In this document: piece after piece, positions 24,288 to 35,341 of the stretch
How positions within the stretch are numbered: the first letter of the stretch is position 1
Layout of the letters: each line of letters opens with the position of its first letter
Source: Amaranthus tricolor
Lineage: Eukaryota > Streptophyta > Magnoliopsida > Caryophyllales > Amaranthaceae
Direction: 5' to 3'
DNA: 64,000 nt
Assembly: GCF_026212465.1 (NCBI RefSeq)
Contig: NC_080062.1
Location: forward strand, 6,566,635-6,630,634
Translations under genes and position numbers: made by a program
Notes under the pieces: generated by a model
What the model was told of the DNA's origin: nothing
The model's database searches: none
Seen by the model: only the letters and a program-made list of their open reading frames with translations

Positions 24288-24920
24288 ACTATGATGAGCA
24301 TGGTTTTTGGATCTTACAGGTCTAGTCCCGACTTGACCTTAATTTAAGGTTTTAAATTAACTTATTTTTAGATTTTAAGAATTTAGATCTGGATCAATAA
24401 TCTTAGAATTTGGTATTTTGCACTTTTGAGATTCAGATTTGACCATAGATCCTTGTGCATTTTTTTAAAAAAAATTTATATAAAAATTATTATGTATATT
24501 TGTTTATTTGATTTTAAATTATGTTATATTTTGGAATTTGGTGATTTTAAACTTTGTCGATTTATGTAATTTTTTTTTGAACGAATTTATTTTAAGAATT
24601 TAAATGTTGAAAAACTTCATATATTTTATCACTCAATTAGTATAAAATATTGAAAATTCTTATTAGTTAAATATGTTCAAATAGTTTTATATGAATAGAC
24701 GAAAGTTGCATAATATATTTATATATTTTTTATAGTTCTTTATGCAAAAATAGTTTTGGACCCAAATTCAATCCATATAGTCATAGGCCCTAAGGGTATG
24801 GATTTGGATTAGCGTTTGAATTTTTCAGACCCTATAAATTTTGATCTATGTATAGATCCAAAAAAAATAAGGTTTATATATGGGTCTAACTAGACCCGAT
24901 CCAAATCCAATTCATGTCTG
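24288..24920. mobile_element. hAT-like MITE or fragment
   Basis: TCCCTACTCCTA occurs on both sides (24276-24287 and 24921-24932), including room for an 8-bp target duplication. The ends are weakly inverted (GATGAGCATGG...TTTTGGATC versus the complement of GATCCAAATCCAATTCATG). Subterminal GGTCTAG/CTAGACCC motifs recur. Fragments with the same GGATCC-and-AGACCC vocabulary lie at 25090-25260 and 25680-25860. Confidence 0.45.
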
Positions 24921-24932
24921 TCCCTACTCCTA

Positions 24933-26700
24933 GCCCTTTTCCAATCCCATATCTCCGCCATTGGCTAATCCTAAATCCTTCCCTATCGTGGAACCCCACC
25001 CATAGGTGAAAGGAACCACAAAGACTGTACAACAATAAAGGTGATGTAAATACATAGATTGTTTATGATTTCAATACTTTATTTGACTTGTTCTAAATTT
25101 AATCCTAATTTTACGATGATCATAGGTCAAGACTCTATTAGACTCGTCCCGGATCCACCCTTTTAAGGGCCTGAATCTGAATCTTAAAATAAATAATAGA
25201 TCTGGGTCTGAAAACCCTCAGACCCAAACCCGAACCCATAGATTTGGACCAGGGGTTAAAAATATTAAATATTTTTTACCGTAGACACTTGAGATGAATC
25301 ATATACTGTATAGCACTTGACATAATTTGGTGTACAAGCTTTTTTTGTGGAGAATGAAATATGAGGCATAGACCAAATAGTTGTTAGAAATAAGCAGACT
25401 ATTAACCAATTTACCACAAGTGAATATAATTTCAAATCATGCATCATTCAGGGATAGGTGGGACCGTGGGAATGTTCCATGAGCTTCAGCTAAATGCATT
25501 AGCAAATCATTCAAACGAAACTTAAAGAAGACTCCACAATCCAGATGAAAGCTATTTTTATATTCCATCTCCACACACTTAATAAATATTTATAAAATAC
25601 ACTAATAAGTCCTTTATAAGAATTCGAAAAAAGAGACTAACAAAAGTCTCAAAATTTCATAGGCTAAGAGACCCTTTTAAGACTCTAGACTCATTAAATC
25701 CGATGGATCTGAGTATCGGTCGAAAATTTTAAACCCTTAGGGTTCGGATCCGAGTCTAGATCCATAAAAATTAATGGGTCCGGATTCGAGTTCGGATTTA
25801 GCCGTATTCGAACCTAGCTGGACCCTTTTCAAACCCACCCCATGACCATCCTTAGTCCTAACTCCCAACCACATTCTAGACTAAACGTACATTCGATTTT
25901 ACAACATTTATAATTGCGATTGTGGCAAATTTATTATTATTATAATATACTTTTCAGTTGTCTCAATAAATTTACCTTATTTTTCATTTAATTCTTTCCT
26001 ACGACTTTAAATCATTTCTAATTTTAAACATAACATCAAATACTTTAAACGTATCTTTACTCATCTATATCCTCTCTTATTCTAAAAAATAACCCTGTAC
26101 TTTAATTCACCAAATTCAATATTTTAATTTTGGTGCCACATCCTTACTTATATGGGAAAATGAGGTTGTCAGGTAAATTTTTGTTAAATTTGAGATATAA
26201 AACTATGAATGAAATCATGAAACTTAAAATGATCAGATCAATTAAAGATGATAAAATCAATTAAAAAATCAAAGATGAAAATGAAGATAAAGAAGAGCTT
26301 ACGATGGAGATTAAAATTCTATGTCATGAGGGCATGTTTAAATTAACGGCATTTTGAATGTCTTATATTATAAGTAGTTTTTGATAAAAATAAATCAATT
26401 TTTGTTATAAAATTGTTATTTGATTTAGTTGACAACACACAAACAGAAGTTATTCTATAACAAATCATTAATAGAAGTAGTTTGTTAAAGTTATATATAT
26501 GTTAGTCGGTCTCTCTAATATTTGAATATAAAAGCAAATATATATTATTTTTCAATATTTTATAAGTAGTTCTTAATAACAATTTATAAGTAGTCTCTCT
26601 ATAACAATTTGTCCAATGAGCTTGTAATTCTTAATTAGAAATAGTCAATAGACCAATTTCAACGAGATATTTAGTGACAATAGTCGGGATTGGGTACCTA
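24933..26700. other. intergenic, hAT-like fragments
   Basis: No gene seen. Two fragments, 25090-25260 and 25680-25860, are rich in inverted GGGTCC/GGATCC/CCCGAACCC motifs like the element before them. CCCACCCCATGACCATCC near 25840 resembles a terminal end. The rest is AT-rich. Confidence 0.4.
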
Positions 26701-26705
26701 CCAAA

Positions 26706-28165
26706 TGCTACACTTTATAGGTGGACATCTAAACTTTCTTAGGAGGATTTGATGTAGAAAGGATCACAATTCAATTGTAAAAGTATACTTTTAAGTTTCA
26801 ATTAAGCCACTTACCTATACTTTGGCCATAATTCTCGCTCATTTTCGCCTTTCTAATTAAATAGTAATATTTATATTTTGAGTGTCAGCATAAAATAGAC
26901 CAAATATAAAAGAATTATAATGATATTTATGCCAACGATATTAAAAGAAAGATAAAAGAAATAGTCAAGATTCAAAATAGCTGGAACATTTTCATAGAAG
27001 TAAATATTGCAACGTTAAAATGACGAGTCAAAATAAAAAGTAACACAAATTAAAAGAATAGATAGAATACTATTATAGTTTTCATGGTAGTTTAGGAAGT
27101 ATCTTAAAGGTTTAGGACTGCCTAAAAACAATAATAAAACTAAAGCAAAAGTAATGTAAACTAATATCAACTAACTTTTGAGACTCCTTAAGTATAAAAA
27201 TCCTTTACGATCAAATACCTTATACATTATAACCCCTTACATCATAATGAATGACGGGCATCATTAATTTCTCTACAAATACTAACATAGGCCATGACAT
27301 TTTTTTTGATAAACATTTATTGTTGATTCAAACAATGATGAGTGAGTACTTGCTCTTCCCACATTACTTTGGAGTATCTTTTATGCATTTTTTAATATTA
27401 AAAACACAATTTGATATCATTAAAACCTAAAATTGACATACTTTGCTACAATTTTTATATTCTAATATAAAAAATAATAACTCGTTTATATTTACTCGTC
27501 TATTTTAATAAATTTGTTATTTTTTATACTTTATTTTACTTAGTTTGTGAGTAAATAAATTTTTGTAAAGTAGGAGATAAATATATATGAATGAATTGAA
27601 GTAAATTTTTTTTTTTAATTTGAGTTGAGTTGAAGTAAAATTTTAAGTCAAATTCATAGAAACAAATTAATTTGCATTGATTTTAATTTTGGAAGAGAAC
27701 ATGCCGTGCCGGTTCATTTACGTTAAAAGTAAGGCATTAAGCCCTTCACTCATGTGTTTGAGTTGGGCCACATTGGACTCTTGTTGGGTCAAACCACTTT
27801 TACATGTGTTCTTTCATGTCATTTTTCAACTTGAATTATAACAACTCCTCCTGTATGAGACTATTTTATTATTAAACGAATTTATAATTAGTTTATTTTT
27901 TTAATAGATTACTTTAAAATTATAAATAATTACTTTAAAACACTAAATGTACATGAAACAGCCTAATAAAAATAGTCTTACTATGACACCGTCTCATTTA
28001 AGAATTTATCGATTTATAAAGCTATTAGTAGATGTCAAAATAATTTATTTAAATTCAAAAGTCTAAATTAAAAATTCTTAATTTTGACATTGATTTGGAT
28101 AATTGAACTTGAATCCTTTACCCCAATGACTATAAACAACCGAGAACCAAACTAGAATGTTTTCA
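26706..28165 (+). repeat. paralogous non-coding block, copy 2
   Basis: The counterpart of 22098-23960, about 4.6 kb downstream in the same orientation. CTACACTTTATAGGTGGACA (26706), ACTTTGGCCATAATTCTCGC (about 26818), CCGTGCCGGTTCATTTACG (about 27703), GGGCCACATTGGACTC (about 27764) and ACCAAACTAGAATGTTTTC (28147) mark the correspondence. It lacks some hundreds of bases present in copy 1 and is interrupted by repeat copy C. Confidence 0.7.
27850..28008 (-). repeat. dispersed GAGACCGTCTC-family repeat, copy C
   Basis: CCTGTATGAGACTATTTTATT at the left and ACTATGACACCGTCTCATTTAAG at the right, the inverse orientation of copies A and B. The interior has repeated TTACTTTAAAA motifs. Confidence 0.55.
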
Positions 28166-28679
28166 ACTTATTAGTATGATTTCAAGATAGAATAAATCTA
28201 GAATAAATCTAGTATGAATTTAGTCCATACAAAAATTATGCGCTTCAAATTAATTTTAATCAGTGTAAATTAAGGTATGACGAAATGGAGTAAAGAGAAG
28301 TATGAACTTGTAAATAAATAATTAAAAATAGTGCACAATAAAAATAATATGTATCAAGTCTATATTAAACTCAATTGTGAATATGGTTCAAATTCAAACC
28401 CAAAAAAACTCTTAAAAATTTAGAAAAAAATTAATACCAATCAACTAAATAATTTGTATATTTTATGATGAAAAGTTATTAAATAAATACGACGGTGCAG
28501 TCAAGCCGTTGTTAGTTCATTCTATTTTCCATCTGCAAACATTATTACAGTTGGCTGTTAATCAATTAACACTATTCGATTGTCCACTAAAAATATAATT
28601 ATTATTTTTGAATTTAATTTGTGATAAGACATTTAATTCTTTATTATCCTAATCTACAAGTCCTGATTAATTCATAAAT

Positions 28680-28930
28680 TTTTAAATGAGACAATCTCAT
28701 AATGAGATTATTTTTATTAGGCTTGTTGAATGTATACTTGTTGTCTTAAAGTGATTCCCTATTATCTTAATGTGATTTCTTAGAGTTTTATAATGATTAC
28801 TCTTTATAGTCTCAGAGTGGTCACTTATAATCTCAAAATGATAACTTACAATTTTAAAGTGGTCCATTAGAGAAATAGACTAGTTATATGCACTCATCTC
28901 ATGATAAGATGATGTCATACAAAACTTGTA
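28680..28930 (+). repeat. dispersed GAGACCGTCTC-family repeat, copy D
   Basis: It starts TTTTAAATGAGACAATCTC and ends CTCATGATAAGATGATGTCATACAAAA. Inside are at least five short imperfect repeats of the form AGTGATTNCTTATA/AGTGGTCACTTATA (28750-28870), making this copy longer than the others. Confidence 0.6.
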
Positions 28931-29406
28931 GTAACTAATTTCATGGACAAAACGCATATGCCTACAATTAAAAGCTTTTATCTTTGATAATCGATCTTCT
29001 GAGAGACCGTTTCTCTAAGAGACGCCTCTTAGGAGACCCAATCCATTATAGTTTAATTATAAAAAAAAGGAAAATTGGCTGAAATTAATCCCAATTATCA
29101 CCCATTGGCCAAAAATAATCCCCACTATCGATTAATTTTTAATAATTCCAACTATTAACTTAATTTGTTCAAAACATCCCCCCTCCCAGCCGACCGGTTG
29201 TAGCAGGTTAAACAGGTTTCAATTTTTTTTTCCTTTTTTTTAATTTCAATAATAACCCATCTCCTTCATCTATTAGTCCCCTTCCTTCTTCTTCTTCCCC
29301 ATTGACCCCTATTAATACCCTCCACCATTGATGAACCCTTACCTTTCAAAAAATCCTCATTAATCTTCAAGTTCCTGCAACCTATGGTATTAATACCCCA
29401 AAAGTA

Positions 29407-29837
29407 ATGAATTCAACTTGTTCTTCTATGTTTTCAAACCCTAATCCCAAATCTAGGAGTGAACTTTTTGGAGGAAGCTTGACATGCTACCATGGTCTTC
29501 CTGCGCAATTGAGGGTTGGCAAAAGAGGTACTAGACCGGGAAACAAATTCTATGGTTGTGGTAATTGGCCTGTAAATGCTCCAATTTCTTGAAAAATTTG
29601 GAAGATGATGTTGACAAATCCACTAACGAGATCGAGAAGCATGAACAATTAGATGTTGAAATTGGAGTGTTAGTTGAGAAAATTCAGAAATTAAAGAATA
29701 AGAAGAGGACTATGAAAGAGGTGGTTACATCACTTAAAGTTGAAAATGCAAAGCTCAATGGCACAGTGAAGGCCTTAGGAATTATGCTTGTGTTCTCATG
29801 GTTCATATGTTTCGTGATTGTATTTCTTCTTACTTAG
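29407..29837 (+). pseudogene. GRF-type zinc finger / coiled-coil / membrane protein, frameshifted
   Basis: Two overlapping frames together read as one familiar plant architecture. The first (29407-29592) has a GRF-like zinc-finger core, about residues 27-52: CYHGLPAQLR, a basic linker, then PGNKFYGCGN. The second (usable from about 29565) supplies CKCSNFLKNLE, a heptad-rich coiled coil (about 60 residues) and a C-terminal hydrophobic helix (GIMLVFSWFICFVIVFLL). The join needs one frame change near 29560-29572, so this copy is probably broken; an unseen intron is less likely. In intact GRF domains the residues C, H/C, C, C bind zinc and contact single-stranded nucleic acid. It lies just inside the left MULE repeat and points toward the transposase remnant. 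Its role in the element is unknown. Confidence 0.65.
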
Positions 29838-30039
29838 CAATGTACTAACATTCAATGTAATTGGAGGCAATGTACTAAATTGCAACTTGTATTAAGAACC
29901 AATGGATACTTTGTATTAAGAATCATCACAGCTTTGTTCATGTTCATATCAGCAAATAATCTGGTATTCATGTTTACATATCAATTGATTACAAATCAGT
30001 ACAGCACAACAACATATTGCACAGCACAGCAGCATATCA

Positions 30040-30350
30040 GTACACTATGGTGGTCATCATGTTCTTGGATTCATACATATCAGTGAACACTTAGTTGCTT
30101 CCTCTTTCTTGGATTCATTGCAATTGATATGTTCTTGAATTCATTGCAGACCTACTGATATCAGCATAACAAATCGGTGTTGACCAACTGATATGTTCTT
30201 GGATTCATACATGTTAGTGAACACCAAATCAGTGCAGACCAAATCTGGTAGTCATCATGTCTTGGATTCAAACATAGTATTTCAGTGCTATACAAATCAT
30301 GGATTCATAAAAAATTACAATAATAGTTCATGGACTCATACATACTAGCT
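30040..30350 (+). repeat. degenerate repeats of TTCTTGGATTCATACAT
   Basis: Inside the MULE, GTTCTTGGATTCATACAT and variants (TTCTTGAATTCATTGCA, TCTTGGATTCAAACAT, ATGGACTCATACATA) recur about eight times, mixed with ATCAGTGAACAC and CAAATCAGTGCAGACC. A 26-bp piece at 30084-30109 equals 31225-31250 of the transposase region. Confidence 0.65.
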
Positions 30351-30538
30351 ACCCTTACAATTATAGTTAACTATAAAATTAAAATCACTATAGTGCTTGG
30401 ATTCAATCATATTAATTTTCCTTCAATACTAATGAAGTTGATTCTTGAGTACTACAAATCTTCAACGTTGACCTTGATCTTGTATTCGGTCCCTAACAAG
30501 AAAAGGAAGTAAGTCAAAACAACATAGAAACTGACTAT

Positions 30539-31599
30539 TTAGCATTGCAAATATTCAATATTTACCTGGCCTGTGGTTGCAAATGAACTTGCACTTCCAC
30601 TCCTTCGAACAGCACCCCTAACTCCCTGACCCGCCCTTATTGTTTTACCTCCTCTACCAATTGCTGAAGGTTGGGCAGACACCAAGTAATGTGAAGGTTG
30701 TTGTGTTGGTGTTTCCAAGGGAGTAGTAGCAATTTTTTTAGGTCTTCCTCTTGGTTTTTTGGGTTGTGGAGGGACCTCTTGCACCTTACCCTTCTCAGGG
30801 CATTTCCTCTTGTTGTGAATTGTGCTTTTGCATAGGGTACAAGTCATTTGGACCCCGTGTTTGGTTAGCCTGTCAGGTTGTTTAGGGTCTTCATGGGGTG
30901 ATTTAAACCTAGATTTTCTAGGTCTACCTAGGCCTATTTTAATTGGTGGGGGGTCCATTGAAAAGTTGAGCTGAGGCTAGTGCCTCTCTCCAGCTAAGGG
31001 ATTAATGCTACCGTTATACGCAAGTAAATAAGACTCTACAGTGTAACATTTATCAACTTATAACTCAACTTCCTTATGTAAATAAAACAAAGCAGCCACA
31101 ACATGACAACAGGGTATACCCTTTAACTTTCATTTCCACAAGTGCACTCTCTTTTTTCAATATCAACTTCCAAAGTATCAAAATGATTAGATACTTGGAA
31201 TTTGGTAGTAGATGCAGGCATCACTGAACACTTAGTTGCTTCCTCTTTCTCTTTATCTAACATTTCTTGCACTTTAGGACAAAGGATACCATTCCACTTA
31301 GCAGCATGTTCCTTCTTTGTCACAAGTCTTTTCATCATCAATGACCTAATTTCTTCTAACATGTTTATAAGATGCTTTGACCTAGCATTCATGATATAAT
31401 TGTTGAATGTTTCAACCATATTACTAACAATTACATCACACATGCTATCCCTTTTCACATATGCTCTACAAAACACTTTTGGATTAGCTTTTTTGAATGC
31501 ATCTACTGCTTCATGACTTACCTCATCCATGTCCTTGATGGCATCATAGAAGTCAGGCTGATTATAGGCCTTGGCACATCTCCAAAACAACATCTTCAA
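30539..31599 (-). pseudogene. MULE transposase, C-terminal remnant
   Basis: Reading the minus strand, 31599-31123 encodes the region after the catalytic core (RCAKAYNQPDFYDAIKDM, then VETFNNYIMNARSKHLI and a Lys-rich helix) and the start of a SWIM zinc finger (RECTC). A frame change just after CTC, near 31125, shifts to the frame holding the rest of the SWIM motif, GIPCCHVVAALF. That frame has in-frame stops (near 31050 and 30973) before continuing at 30958 into a proline-rich and AT-hook tail (LGRPRKSRFK; PRGRPKK) with a CTLCKSTIHNKRKCP zinc knuckle. The N-terminal DNA-binding and DDE catalytic parts are absent. So it cannot supply transposase, although its order of parts is textbook for plant MULEs. 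Confidence 0.88.
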
Positions 31600-31650
31600 C
31601 TCGATTACAGGGAATTAAAAGGGAATAATCAATAACTAATACAATTCAAA

Positions 31651-31755
31651 AGCAACAGATTACAAAAACAATAGGAAAACGCCATTAAAAGGAAATCAAT
31701 AAAAGGGAAATCGCCAGCAACAGATTACAGAAACAAAAAGGAAATCGCCATTACC
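31651..31755. repeat. imperfect direct repeat near the right MULE end
   Basis: AGCAACAGATTACAAAAACA...GCCATTA (31651-31690) is repeated as AGCAACAGATTACAGAAACA...GCCATTA (31709-31755), about 57 bp apart. Confidence 0.7.
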
Positions 31756-32178
31756 ATTGATGAACCGAAATTGAGCAGCGCCTTCCACTTCCACACCTTC
31801 AATTGATCTTCTTCAACACCAACAATTTGTTTCTTCGCGTTCTACTGATTAGTTAGGGTTTGATTTTGAGTGTGGGGAAGGATGTATGGAGGGTCAGTAA
31901 TGGAGAATGAAGAAGGAGATGGTTTTGGGTTATTATTGAAATTAAAAAAACAAGGAAAAAAAAATTGAAACCTGTTTAACCTGCTACAACCCGTTGACTG
32001 GGAAGGGGGATGTTTCAAACAAATTAAGTTAATAGTTGGGATTATTAAAAAATAATCGATAGTGGGGATTATTTTTGGCCAACGGGTGATAGTTGGGATT
32101 AATTTCAGCCAATTTTCCAAAAAAAAAAGATGATTACTAGTTTGTGAAACAACTCTATAAATTGCACGCTTACCCAAG

Positions 32179-32403
32179 GCATTTAGGATATGTCCAGTAG
32201 AAATTCACAATATGTTTAGTAGGCATTCAGTATACCTCAAAAAGACATTTAGGATTCCTTTAGTAGGGGTTTAAGATACCTTAAGTAGGCATTTATGATA
32301 CCTCAATTAGGATTTTAGGATACCTCAAGTAGGGATTTAGGATACCTCAAGTAGGGATTTAGGATACCTCAAGTAGGATCTTCAGGATACCTCAAGTATA
32401 GGA
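32179..32403. repeat. 22-bp minisatellite, ~10 copies
   Basis: Tandem units of about 22 bp, best seen as GGATACCTCAAGTAGGGATT at 32315-32400. The central three copies are nearly identical and the outer ones diverged (GGATATGTCCAGTAGAAATT at the left). It begins 60 bp beyond the right MULE end. Units diverge outward, as expected of arrays homogenised at the centre. Confidence 0.9.
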
Positions 32404-32699
32404 GAGATAATCATGTGACTAAAATAGTAACTAATTTAAACTCATGATTAATAATAGTCTAAGTAGGAGTCGAACCTAAATCTTCTATGCAATTGCATAG
32501 TGCTTTACTGATTGAGATTATTTTTACCACAAACTCTATGGTAGAATCCCTCCCCTCCTATTTTCTTATATATATAAGGGATCCCTTATCCCTTCAAGTT
32601 CGTCTCCTTACTTTTCCGCTATTTCATTCTATATAGACATACCCTTAGTTACTTCTTATTGTAATAAGCAAAAAAAAAAAGTTTAATCAAAATGGGAAT

Positions 32700-33560
32700 A
32701 ACCAAATATTAGGAAAGAGAACAATTTTATCTTGTGTGATCTTATTATGCTTGAATCGAAGGTCACAACGTACCTCTTTGATCAATATTAATAGAATTGT
32801 TAATGTAAGTGTCAAAACTCTTAGTCATATCAATGACTTTGAGCGCATAATCGAACATGCCTTATTGGGTATTTTGGAGAAGGAGGATGAGGATGTGTTG
32901 AGGTTTGGGTCGACACATGAGGTGATCGATGTGGGGAATATGAGATGTGTTGAACAAGATAAGAGAGGCTTTGAACAATGCATTAAGAGACTTCACTAAG
33001 GGTGCAAGACGATGCCTTGAGCAAGGTAAGGCATGGTAGAGTTGTTGCTCAAACAAGGCACATAAAAGAAAAACAAAAGAGTAGTTCGAGCATATATGTT
33101 GCTCATTCGAGTAGGTTTGTGATCAACAGGCAATAGGTTCACATAATGATCTCTCGTTCGAGCAAGAGGGTTGCTCCTTCGAGCGGTCAGCCTAGGATGC
33201 TTTATTTATAGGGGGCATTGATAGGGGGCTTTATTTATGTTCATTGCTATGATTTATTATAGAGTTAATGTGTGATTCTATAATGTTGTATACCCTCTAT
33301 ATAAAAGGCATATGCATTCATAGATTCAATACAACAACATTTGAGAGTAAGGGCTAATATAAACTGAGGGGCTAGAGTGTTTACCATAAGAGTTTCTTCC
33401 TTTTGTATAAGTATTTGTGATCGCCATTGTTGGTAGTTGTCTTGAAAGTGTATTCTCAAGAAGATAGGGTTATTTATATTTGTATTGTTAAATCCAATTA
33501 TAAATAAACATATGTTGAGGGAGAAGTATCCAAGACACTTCACACATTGTGTGTTATTCT
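32700..33560 (+). mobile_element. LTR-like fragment with GCTC/CGAGC motifs, second member
   Basis: The motif order matches 8640-9320: GCTTTGAACAATGC/CTTGAGCAAGG, GCTCATTCGAG (about 33100), TCTCGTTCGAGCAAG and CTCCTTCGAGCGG (33150-33185), CTCTATATAAAAGGC (33297-33311) as TATA box, and GAGGGAGAAGTATCC (33517). A frame at 32736-32999 has no recognised domain. Probably an LTR plus leader of a diverged retroelement; borders unknown. Confidence 0.4.
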
Positions 33561-33569
33561 TTATATTAC

Positions 33570-35040
33570 TTTTATATTGTTTTTCATCTTGTTTTTCATT
33601 TGTGAGAACTCATAGCTTTAATTTCAAGAATATATAAGATTTCATAGAATCTCAAAACTATCAAATAACATATAGAAAATTTCAATTAATTACTAAATTA
33701 AATATGATAAATGAGAATAAAGATTAAATAATAAAATAATCCAAGTTAAGGGCAATAGATGAAATTGAAATGCAAAATGGATGAAGATTTTAAAAAATCA
33801 TGAGTATAAATTTGAAAACTGATAAAAAAAACTTTTGTTTTAAAACAAGTCTACCAGAATTACACGATACATGTGTAATTTGAATCCATATTTTAGAATA
33901 AGAATGTTATTTGATTTAGATTTGTTGAGTTTAAACAAAACAAAATTCTCACTATAGAAAATGCATTTGAATTCACAAAATCAAGTCGGTTTTATAATTT
34001 ATTGTCATCTATAATGGCAATACTTAAGTGATCTTGTCATCATTCCATCAACAAAATGCGTTTTTTCCCTACATTCGCCTTTCTCTTGCTTAAACTTAAA
34101 ACAAACAATAATAAAAAAAAGTAAGCAATGATATAATGCAAACATTAATAACAATGCAAACAATATCATAATATCTTACAAAATTGACATTGTTCAAGAC
34201 TAATATTAGGCATAAAAACTAATATATTTAGCCTATCTAAAATAGGAGATATTAATCACATAAAGAAGTAGATAAGCATACAACAAGTTAGGATGAACAT
34301 GTGTGCGTAGAAGCACTACCAACTTTGGTGCATCCGCTACATCTATAGCCTATCTTCATTATCACCTTGTTAACTTACATTCTCAACCACTTTTTGTTTG
34401 GGAGGATAATGATTTTGAGTCTTTTTTTATCGGCATGAGACAATTGACAATTGCGATTTTATATAATATAGAAGTACATAACAATGATGCTTTGTCCTCC
34501 AAAGACAAAATTCTTTTATGTTGGATGTAAATTGTAATTTAAAAATTAATATTTAGATGATATCAATAAAAATTGAAATTTTATTAATGCATTACTAACA
34601 CTTTGAGCGAAAATATTAAAAACTTGTAGCGTTGAAAACAAATTTTGTATAAGTTGAAACATGTAGCGCTTCCCACTTAACCAACATGAATACAATTCTT
34701 ACTAACTATCATTTTCTCCAGAAGTGTTCAAAACACACTGATAATTTAATATTTATCCAACCAAATAATCAAATTAAACTTTAATCAAAATTTAAATAAA
34801 ATTAAAATCATGTAAAAAATAATATGAATTTTTAACACATAACTTAATTTTAAACCAATCAAAACATCAAATCTAAAATCAACTAGATGACTAGAACACC
34901 CCCTAAATCCTTGCCCACCCTAACTTGAGACTTGAGAGTGAATGTCAATATTATATTCACGATTAATTACTCCGGTCATAAAGAAAGCTGCAACAACCTG
35001 CGTTGGAGTGTATGAAAGCACATTGTTAGAAGTGACATTT
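33570..35040. other. intergenic upstream of the PLATZ gene
   Basis: AT-rich, with no protein domain recognised (a 75-codon frame at 34303-34530 is unconvincing). The promoter of the downstream gene should lie at the right end, but no clear TATA box could be chosen. Confidence 0.4.
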
Positions 35041-35049
35041 GCTTAGGAA

Positions 35050-35322
35050 TTGCAGATGCATTCATTCCCTCTTTTCAATCTCCATTTCTCTGCAAATTTA
35101 TCTTCTCAAACTAAAATTAAAACTATAACAAAAAGGGTTTTTATTGTCACAGCAAGTACAAATCTTGAACTCGGAAGAACACCCAAAATAGGAAAAAGAA
35201 ATAAGATTTTAATTTTCAAAGATAATACCTTTTTTTCTTATGCAATTTCCAAATTCAAATTTGAGCTGTATAACCCACAAAAATCTCTCCTTATACAATG
35301 TCCATATCATGTAATCTTATGA
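35050..35322 (+). other. upstream frame in the PLATZ leader (uORF or alternative first exon)
   Basis: A 90-codon frame starting MQMHSFPLFNLHFSAN, rich in Ser, Thr, Lys and Phe with few acids at the start, which resembles a chloroplast transit peptide. It ends 19 bp before the ATG at 35342. A possible donor CAT|GTAATC at 35310/35311 would join it in phase to exon 2 at 36685. The stronger donor AAG|GTATGA at 35350 belongs to another frame. So it is either an upstream ORF or an alternative first exon; the sequence alone cannot decide. Confidence 0.35.
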
Positions 35323-35341
35323 TCTGATTCAAAATGGTGAA

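Larger units (their letters stand above)
29069..32118. mobile_element. Mutator-like element (MULE) with ~200-bp inverted repeats
   Basis: The left end GGAAAATTGGCTGAAATTAA and the right end ...TTAATTTCAGCCAATTTTCC are inverted copies. About 160 bp pair almost without gaps (29069-29231 with 31957-32118), and looser pairing extends to about 29270 and 31890. The flanks are poly-A, so the 9-bp duplication is only suggestive (TAAAAAAAA / AAAAAAAAA). Inside are a plus-strand GRF-zinc-finger frame and a converging minus-strand transposase remnant. Both are broken, so the copy is non-autonomous. It is inserted in a dispersed repeat (AGAGACCGTTTCTCTAAGAG at about 29003). Confidence 0.92.

Noticed and set aside
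31842..32177. 111-codon minus-strand frame
   Set aside because: It runs through the right MULE inverted repeat and into its flank; low complexity and no domain.
32736..32999. 87-codon plus-strand frame
   Set aside because: It falls in LTR-like sequence, with no recognised domain or matching frame in the related 8.7-kb region.
34303..34530. 75-codon plus-strand frame
   Set aside because: Superficially protein-like but without family, splice partners or promoter; evidence insufficient.
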